Assembly (NCBI GenBank): GCA_001643675.2
Contig: LSRY02000057.1
Coordinates: forward strand, 2,501 to 66,500
Source: Monocercomonoides exilis
Lineage: Eukaryota > Preaxostyla > Oxymonadida > Polymastigidae
Reading direction: 5' to 3'
DNA length: 64,000 bases
Shown here: in pieces, positions 56,413-64,000 of the stretch
Layout: each line of letters starts with the position of its first letter
How positions within the stretch are numbered: position 1 is the stretch's first letter
Position numbers and translations under genes: made by a program
Notes under the pieces: generated by a model
Told to the model about the DNA's origin: nothing
Databases searched by the model: none
Seen by the model: the letters and a program-made list of their open reading frames with translations, nothing else

Positions 56413-57143
56413 TATTTGAACTAAAGGAACTTTTCAAAAAAATTCAGACACACGAAGAAAAGCGATTTGGAAAACATCATTAATATTAAATTAGAATAAT
56501 AAAAATATAAAAATGTTTAATTTTTAATTTTTTGTCTTCATCACTTATCCACAAACATTTTACACACATCTCGTTCTTTTGTCACACATTCAATCAGAAT
56601 ATAGTGTTTTTAGTGAAAAAAAAATACTGCATTGTTTTCTCATGCAAAAAATGCCTGTTTTTATAATGAAAATAATGTTTTTTCTCGACAGAATGTTGTT
56701 TCAGAAATAACGAAATTATCACTATTTGAACATGGAAATGAAATTTTCATATGCTTGTTCAAAAAATAACAATGTTTTAAGTTGGATTAGTCAATTCAAT
56801 TCAAGTATTCTGTTTAAAAAAAGAAGTTTTTTTTTTGAGGAATAATTTGTTTGTGAAACATTTTTGTTCTTTATTATATTCAGTTTGAGAAAAGTTTATG
56901 CGCATTCACTAAGTTTTTAATTTTTAAGCCAGTTGAAAGTTAAGAATAAATCAAACAAAACAACAATTTACACCAAAAGATTTTTGTTGGAATCTTCATT
57001 TACAAACAGAAATTCGTTTTTTCCCTGTCTTTTTATCCATTTTGGAATAAACAGCAGCCTTTCAAATACTGTGATAATTAAAAAATTTCCAACAACAATT
57101 TTTTCCCATTATAAAAATCAAAAAAGCATAATTCTGCTTTTTA
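56413..57143. other. AT-rich gap between pogo element and GOST gene
   Basis: Nothing recognisable. The frame 56933-57199 overlaps the start of the next gene in another phase and is a shadow. This stretch must contain the promoter of the GOST gene. Confidence 0.5.
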
Positions 57144-59499
57144 ATGCTTTATTTATGCATTTTTGCATTCCTTTTAACAAAGCAATGCTTTTCTTTTGAT
57201 TTTAATAAATCTTGGACAGTTCCACTGAGATACTATGAAATTGGGAACTTTAGCTTCATCCCTGGTATTTATTTTTTAAGTGATATTGTAGCGAATAAGA
57301 ATAATATCTAATAATTTTTCGCTTGACATTTTTTTAACATTTAATATATGAAATAGGTGGATCGATTGAAATAAACATAAAGATGCAGTATGCGAAGAAT
57401 ATTTTTTAATTAAATTACTTTTTGTTTCAGGGGAAAAGACCAAGATTTGATCCTTTTCGCCATTCCTGCAAAAGATTTTGATAGAAAAGGGAACAAATTT
57501 AAAGAAGAAAACAATGAATGCATCAATTTTTCAACTGAACTTCAAGTTTGAAGAACAAACAAATTATTTTATCTTGCTAACTTTCGCACACTTTTGAATT
57601 TTATTTTATCAGCAACTCAGACGTTCTTGCATAACGATTAATAATGAAGGAAGTTATACTCTTGTGATTACAAGCGAGAATCTATACACTGTTGGACTAT
57701 TGAACTGCAAACTGCAAACTGGAAAGTTATCAATCAATGGCTCTTTTTTTAATCCTGGTGGCACACCTTTACCTTCTTATGAAATGTCTCTGCCCATCTA
57801 TTATTTAGTATCTGCGAGCGTTTGGGCAATGCTCTTTCTTTATTGTTTGGGACGTGTTGCATTTTTTCATTCAATTGGTGTTGGATGCGCTCTTCATTGG
57901 GGGCTGCTAATCCTTTCTGCTGTTCGTTGTGTCATTTCTATTATTCACGGAGTGAGCATTAACTACGTGACACTATATCGAAGAGAAAGGCCTTTGTGGT
58001 ACACTCTTGCAATCATGGAGCTGACAAAAGCTGTTGGATCAGCAATGCCAATGATTGTTCTGTGGCTGTCCGCAATAGGAGCATCAATCACACATAGAAG
58101 TATCAAGAAAACAACGTGGGCAGCTATGATTGTTGTATCGCTGCTGCACATTGGCTTCAGACTGCTGACATTTGGATATAGCAGAATGACTTTCATTGGA
58201 TTGATTATTATCTTGACACTTGTTTCATATCATCTCTTTGCCAACAACAAAGCGAACAAAAATGCTCTCAAGAACCAACTTGTTCTAATTCCGTTGAGGC
58301 CAGTTTATGCTTCCTTTCCTATTCACTCAAAAATTCGATTCACTTCACGCTTTCAGATTGATCTGCTTGCATATTCTTTTCTAAGGCTCATCTATCTTAT
58401 CTTTGTCGTAGCAATACCAGAGCCCTTTTATGCCATCACCATCATTTTTGATGATTCTGCTGATGCCTTGGTGATATTCCTCTATTTCTGTCTGATTGAC
58501 ACTATTGCCTTCAACAAGATGGGAGAAACAGAGCTGAGGATGGCTGTCCTCGATGAGCGGCTTCGCCATCTGGAAGATCTCAACACAGCTCCAGAAAACA
58601 GGACAAATCAAGAGCCAACCATATTCCAAGGGATTAACCTCAACCACATCACATTCACTGACAGAGTGGTCTTCAGAGTGAAAAAGAATGGCTTATATTT
58701 AAAGCGTCAGAGTCTGATGGGCCGAAGAAGAGATGGAGATTACGGATCGGCCGAAGCAGAACAAGACGTGCCATATGAACTGGAGGATGCAGAAGATACC
58801 AATGATAATATCGATCAAGGGGATGACATAACCGGATTTGACAACGAAGGAGGGCATCTGAGGCGAAGGCACCACAACGCGGGGCATCATCATCGGCACA
58901 ATCGAGTTTTGTCTGCACGAGAAAGGAGGGCTCAGATGGATGAGATAGACATCGACATCGAAGGCCGGGCTGATGATCGAAGGGAAGTACATTCGCCTGC
59001 AATTGGAATTGACAACGAAATGCTTGACATGCCATTTGAGCAGGCATATGAGATCGGTGCAGGAGATGCGGATGACGAAGGAGGGACTAACCTGAGAGGA
59101 GCACATGGAAGAGCAAGGCACGAACGAATTGAGAGGAACGGGGCTGTTAACATGGATGTGAATGAATTGGATCCGATATTGCAAATCCTGATGCTTTTGG
59201 GGGATATGCAGCGAACGCAGGAAATGGAAGAAGGCAACCATCATCACCATCACAGAAGAAGAGGAACAGAAGGAGGAGATGGAGCAGACGATGAAGATGA
59301 AGATGAAGACAGCAATTCAGATGAGACAGATTCTTCATCGTCTGACTTGTCCAACGATGAGACCGAGAACGAAGAAAGCAGAGCAGATGCTCCTCCTCAA
59401 TTGAATTTTGAAGTTGTTGACCAAACTGTACTTCCTTCTCTTCTTGTTGTATCAGAGCCTGACGGAACAATACTGACTGCTATTAACGATGACAGTTAG
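57144..59499 (+). CDS. Seven-transmembrane GOST-family protein (GPR107/TMEM87-like), four exons
   Basis: Exons 57144-57264, 57357-57387, 57431-57545 and 57613-59499 give 2154 bp (717 residues); the introns are 92, 43 and 67 bp, all GT-AG and in phase. The start is chosen because MLYLCIFAFLLTKQCFS is a good signal peptide and runs directly into the luminal part. A ~140-residue beta-rich luminal domain (..NEGSYTLVI.., ..GLLNCKLQTGKL..) precedes seven hydrophobic helices from about residue 150 to 375. The layout is that of GOLD-domain seven-helix (lung 7TM receptor) proteins, which act in the Golgi and endosomal system. The C-terminal ~330 residues are unusual: charged, with His-rich (HHNAGHHHRHNR) and acidic runs, probably disordered and cytosolic. 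Family confidence is good; subfamily is not settled. Confidence 0.85.
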
Positions 59500-60409
59500 C
59501 ATGAATAAATAAAATTAAGGATAATCACAAACAGTTAGCATTTTTTATTACAAAAATCGTTTCTTCTTTTAAACTTTCTGTTCGACTCAAAAGAAGAAAT
59601 TTTTTAAAAGCAATTCAATTCCCCTTCACATTACAATCGTTCCACTTCAACATTTCACTTTTTGTTCGATTTCAACTTCTTGTGCAATTCTTTGTTTAAA
59701 GCTTATTTATACCTTAGCATTTTTTTTAGAAAAGATTTTGCTTTTTTCGTTGTGAGTTTTATGTTTTTTTGTTAATTGTTTTTCAGTATGTTTTTAAGAA
59801 ATGAATTTCTTTAATAAATGAGTGGAAAGGAGTGTATATCTCTTATTTCACTTTTTTTATACAGAAAAGATTGATAGAAGAAGTACTTCTTTTGGTATCG
59901 AAAAAGTGATGATGATTTGATTGAGTTGAGGATGTCAAGAAATTCACATGCACTTTGCTTTGCTTTGAAGATTTGATTCCAACTCACTTAATAATTCTTT
60001 TCATCTTCTAATTTTTATTGGAGAAAATGATTTTGAACAAATGAAGTGCGTCGAGTTGGGATTTTTGACAATTAGTAGCATTCTCCATTCTGTTAACCAT
60101 TTTCTTTACTCTCAAAAAAGCAAATTTGAGAGCAAAGCCGTAAACGATGTGAAATAACATCAGCAACGATATCTCATAACTCGAGAGCTTTCTGTTTTTG
60201 ACTTTAAAATAATAAAATTGACATAAAAAGAATTGTGTTCACAGCACATGCAATCGAATAAAATGCAATTTTTTGGGCAGATGCATGCGGATGCATGTTC
60301 ATTTTGTGAACAAATAAATAATCAAAAATTTATAAAATTTAAAAAGATTAAGAAAAAGAAAGATATTTCTCCGTTTTCACTCAATTTACATGAAAGGTGG
60401 GGTGTATGA
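59500..60409. other. Convergent intergenic region
   Basis: It lies between the 3' ends of the GOST gene (plus) and the maspardin-like gene (minus), so it should contain both poly(A) regions. AT-rich, no frame of note. Confidence 0.5.
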
Positions 60410-63261
60410 TTACTCTTCCGCTTCGTCTTCAGCTTCTCCTTCAGCTTCTTCAGCTTCTGCTTCAGCTTCTGCTTCTTCTGCAGCTTCATTCTCTTCCTCT
60501 TTCTCTTCCTCTTGATTCTCTTCTTCCTTTTGTTCTTCTTCCCCTTCTTGATTCTCTTCAGCTTGTCCCGCATTTTCTTCTTCATTTTTGTTTTCTTCTT
60601 CTTTCTTCTTCCTCTCTTCTTCTTCTTCCTCCTCCTTCTTTCTTTCCTCTTCTTTCCTCTTCTCCTCTTCCTCTTCTTCTTTGCGTTTTCTTTCTTCTTC
60701 CTCTTCTCTCTTCTTTTTCTCTTCTTCCTCTTGTTTAATCCTCTCCTCTTCTTCTCTCTTCAATCTCTCTTCTTCTTCCTTTTGTTTCCTTTCCTCTTCT
60801 TCTTTCTTCTTCTTTTCTTCTTCCTCTCTCTTCAGTCTCTCTTCCTCTTCCTTTCTCTTCTTTTCTTCCTCTTCTTTTCTCAACCTCTCCTCCTCCTCTT
60901 CCTTCCTCTTCCTTTCTTCTTCTTCTTCTTTCCTCTTCCTCTCCTCTTCCTCTTTCTTCAACCTTTCCTCTTCTTCTCTTTTCTTCTTCTCTTCCTCTTC
61001 CTTCCTCTTCTTCTCTTCCTCTTCTCTCTTCAATCTTTCCTCCTCTTCCTTCCTCTTCCTTTCTTCTTCTTCTTCCTTCTTCTTCCTTTCTTCTTCCTCT
61101 TTCTTTAACCTTTCCTCCTCCTCTCTCCTCTTCTTCTCTTCCTCCTCCTTCTTTCTCTTTTCCTCCTCTTCTTCTTTTCTCTTTCTTTCTTCTTCTTCCT
61201 CCTTCTTCCTCTTTTCCTCTTCCTCTTCTTTTCTCTTTCTTTCTTCTTCTTCCTCTTTCTTCTTTCTTTCTTCTTCCTCTTTTCTCAATCTTTCCTCTTC
61301 TTCTTTCTTCTTTCTTTCTTCCTCTTCCTTTATGCGCTTTTCTTCTTCCTCTTTCCTCTTTCTTTCTTCCTCTTCCTTTTCTTTCTTTATCCTTTCTTCC
61401 TCAATTCTTTTCTTTTCTGCTTCCTCTTTTTCTTTTGCTTCTTTTTCTTTTGCTTCTTCTTCTGCTGCTGCTTTTGCTTTTGCTTCAGCTTCTTCTTTCT
61501 CTTTTGCCTCAGCCTCTAACTTGGCTGTTTCCTCTGCCGATGCCTCAGAAGTCTCCTCTTTTGCCTTGTTCTCATTTGCATCTGCATCACTTGCTTCTTC
61601 CTTTGCTGCAGATGTTTCTGTCTTCTGCTCTTCAGAAACAGCCTTCTCGTCTGTTTTTGCTTCTTCCTCTTTCTTTTCAGCATTCTCTGCTTCTTCTGCT
61701 TTGACCTCTTCGTTCTTCTTTTCAACATTGTCATTTTTGGTTTCTTCTTCTTCTTTTTTCTGCTTTTCTTCAGTCTGCAATCCCATCTGGTTCTGTTTTG
61801 TCTCATTTGCATATGACTGTTCTTGTGTTGTTGCTTCATAAGAACTGGAAGATGATGTTGAGTATGAAGAAGAAGAAGAAGACGATGATGATGACGATGA
61901 AGAAACAGAAGAAGATGAAGAAGCAGACGACGCTGCTGCTGCTTGTGGTGCTTGTGGTGCTTTTGCTGCTGGTGCAGTGGAAGATATTGCTGTGTCTGAA
62001 GTAATTGCTTTTGCAGTCTCTTTCTCTCCCACATTCCTCAAATGCACTCTAATGTGGATGTCAAACTCGCTCCCCAGTGACAGAAACGGATACTCTCCTC
62101 CTTTCTTCATCAGCGCTGCTTTGCTCGAAACGTGCAGAAAGCCCACTCGTTCGCTTCGCTCGCGCCTCTCATCTGAAAGATCCATACACGTTATCACTGT
62201 AATTATCCTCTGCGAGGCATCTTCTGCTTTTGCCACGGTCTGCGACGCAACTGCTTCTGAAAATGTGCTCACTGAACTTTCAGTCGCTGCCTGCTGCTCT
62301 GCGCCCTTTCCTTCGCTTGGAGCGCTTGAACCACTTTCGCTGCTTTGCTTTTCTGCATTTTCAGTTGATTTTCCTGCGGCTTCAGAACTTTCTTTTGCAT
62401 CGTTTTTAACATCCACTTTTGGCTCGTCTTTCAATTCACTGTCACTATCTGTCTGCATCTCATTCGCATTTTCAGTCTCTTCCAATGTTACCTTTTCTGA
62501 TGCCATTTTCAGTTTTCCAAGAATGACATCTTTCTGGAGAGTCATAAATCGAGTCTGGACAAACAATACCATCTTCTGTCTTTCAGCATCACGATATCCT
62601 TTTGGAAGAAAGTTGAGAACTTCATCACGAATTTTAGTCAATGGAGCTTGGGTTAGTCTGAACAATATGTCAAAAAGTTAAATAAAAAACGAAAACATAA
62701 ATATTTTTCATAAATAATGACATGCATACTCTTGTGAAGGAGGTGCATAATGACTTGTTGACACAGCAGAATTGATAAGAACCATAGAAATTACTCGTTT
62801 TGGATGAGTCTTATCAAAGAGCTGGGCAAGAAATCCACCATATCCAGAGCCAATAATGTGCAATTTATCAATCGATAAAGCTTCAAGAAAACATTCAAAT
62901 GCTTTCACCCAATTATCGTGCGTGTCATAATATGGGAAAAATGCGGAAACAAGTCGATATCCATAAGCAGGAAGGCTGATGAACTGATTATAAAAGATGT
63001 CAGGCGTCGTTGGCAAGTCAGGAAGAAATACAAGAGGGCAACGGTCTGTTGGTCCAGCTTGATAATACGTCCATTCCTTTGGTACTGGAGAATTTATTGT
63101 AACCTTTTGAAATAAACACAACAAAAAAAGAATCCAACAAAATACTATTTTTAAAAAAAGATTGAAAGATAAGCTGCAACAACCTTTTGTAAAGAGTATT
63201 TCGAATTGAATGCATCATATTCGGGATCGTGAAATGATTGGGTTGATTGCTGAGGTCCCAT
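60410..63261 (-). CDS. Maspardin-like alpha/beta hydrolase with giant charged helical tail, three exons
   Basis: Exons 63261-63184, 63103-62730 and 62657-60410 give exactly 2700 bp (899 residues), with GT-AG introns of 80 and 72 bp. The first ~310 residues follow maspardin (SPG21): CPLVFLPDLPTTPDIFYNQF, YGYRLVSAFFPYYDTHDNWV, then IIGSGYGGFLAQLFDKTHPK. The element that reads G-x-S-x-G-G in the family is G-S-G-Y-G-G here, so the nucleophile position is Gly. A loop rich in Ala, Glu and Ser (~residues 185-290) is inserted before the conserved C-terminal block (VITCMDLSDER ... GEYPFLSLGSEFDIHIRVHL). Residues ~400-899 are Ala/Glu-rich, then near-perfect EEERK-type runs predicting a long single helix or coiled coil, ending acidic. 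Maspardin is about 300 residues elsewhere and binds endosomal partners. This tail looks lineage-specific. Confidence 0.88.
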
Positions 63262-63460
63262 TTAATGCTTTCGAGTTGATCTGATACTATAATTACATGA
63301 TCGAATGATCAGAAAAAGATCAAAAATTATTACTGAAAGAATTTTATTTTCAAATAATAAAAGCAAAACAAACAAAAACAGAAGAAATGATTATAAAAAA
63401 TAGTTTACGAAAGGAAGATGTGGAAATGTTATGAGAATTGTGAAGTGATTGAACAATTAG

Positions 63461-64000
63461 CTATCTTTCATCAACGTTTCCCATTGGTTGCCTGATATTC
63501 TCAAACGATGAAAAGGTCTTTTTCATTAATCGATCAACTTCAGCGCGCAATTTTGATATCACTTCGTTCTGTTCTTTTATTTTCAACTTCATATTTCCCT
63601 CTGACATAATCTCTTTCATTCTAATCTCTGACCCACGATGATCGTCTTGTGCCACTCTTGATGCTTGTATTTCATAGACACGTCTTCTCTGTGAAACAGA
63701 AACTGATGCTTCACGAATGCGATCATCAAGCTGTGCATTTTCAAGCTGAAATAAATAAATGAATATTAACAGATCGATTAACAAAATAAATAGTAATAAT
63801 AATCAAACATTAAACAATTGTTAAATGTTTATTTTTAAAGAAATATAAAAATTGAAACCTGTTTGGCTTTGATTTGCGCCTCCAGTTTCTTCTGCTGTCT
63901 CCACAGCTCGTCGATCTTCTTTGAAGCAGAGTCCTTGAGATACTCTCTCTTCTTTTTCAGCTGCTCCTCCTCTCTTTTGTGCCTACTGTCATCTCCTGTC
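63461..64000 (-). CDS. 3' end of a coiled-coil protein gene, perhaps CFAP43/44-like (partial)
   Basis: Two exons are visible: one running off the window at 64000 down to 63859, and 63745-63461 ending in TAG, joined by a 113-bp GT-AG intron (63858-63746). The 47 and 94 residues form continuous coiled coil (IDELWRQQKKLEAQIKAKQ, then LENAQLDDRIREASVS). The last ~40 residues (IRMKEIMSEGNMKLKIKEQN, then LRAEVDRLMKKTFSSF) resemble the C-terminus of the axonemal coiled-coil proteins CFAP43/44, which would suit a flagellate. That name is from memory of the family's ending and is tentative. The rest of the gene lies beyond the window, transcribed toward it; its start lies 200 bp or more upstream of the maspardin gene's own start region. 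Confidence 0.6.

Noticed and set aside
57664-59499. Start of the GOST gene at 57664
   Set aside because: That codon is GTG inside a continuing frame. Upstream exons with a signal peptide join in phase.
60588-61841. 417-codon plus-strand frame rich in Ser, Phe and Leu
   Set aside because: It is the complement of the E/K/R-rich tail of the maspardin-like gene. The minus-strand frame has exact splice joins and a recognised domain.
1-64000. A non-standard genetic code for the whole genome (TAA as Gln, suggested by several in-frame TAA codons)
   Set aside because: Host genes such as the beta-helix and maspardin-like genes end at TAA and are followed by clearly non-coding AT-rich DNA. One TAA in a recombinase copy aligns with Lys.
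1-64000. tRNA or rRNA genes
   Set aside because: I looked for T-loop-like GTTCRANNC strings with matching arms and found none outside coding sequence; a covariance search could still find a diverged one.

Overview
This is a chromosome end of a eukaryote. It opens with about 556 bp of CCCTAA repeats (TTAGGG telomere read from the end inward) and a subtelomeric tandem array, then AT-rich DNA full of decayed genes and mobile elements, and from about 27 kb it becomes gene-dense. The gene content suggests a free-swimming oxymonad-type flagellate such as Monocercomonoides: a giant secreted beta-helix protein with one membrane span and a decayed protein kinase tail, short introns (43-113 bp), standard stop codons, ankyrin-like 30-residue repeats, and remnants of flagellar genes. 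The genus is an inference from family knowledge, not a database match.

Layout. 1-3220: telomere and three copies (two complete, one cut) of a 1047-bp repeat. 3.2-17 kb: three broken tyrosine-recombinase (Crypton-like) genes, a 449-bp pogo-derived miniature element, and two members of a second foldback MITE family. 17-26 kb: a helical-protein gene with a decayed inverted paralogue, and an eroded ABCC transporter gene. 27-44 kb: two giant divergently transcribed genes, a 3331-residue beta-helix/pseudokinase protein and a 2145-residue serine-rich coiled-coil protein. 44.4-46.3 kb: a seven-exon membrane-anchored cathepsin-like protein whose catalytic Cys is Ser. 46.8-47.9 kb: a repeat protein broken by one TGA. 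49.9-56.4 kb: a possible 6.55-kb pogo element with matching ends that encloses a disabled transposase (itself holding a nested MITE) and a decayed IQCH-like host gene. 57.1-59.5 kb: a four-exon seven-transmembrane GOST-type protein. 60.4-63.3 kb: a maspardin-type alpha/beta hydrolase with a huge charged helical tail and no Ser nucleophile. 63.4-64 kb: the 3' end of a coiled-coil gene, perhaps of the CFAP43/44 type.

The spliced models for the cathepsin-like, GOST and maspardin genes were worked out by hand: every junction is GT-AG, every phase agrees and the summed exons divide by three. Two themes recur: enzyme folds that kept their shape but lost catalytic residues (kinase, cysteine protease, hydrolase), and a subtelomere where transposons and host genes decay together.
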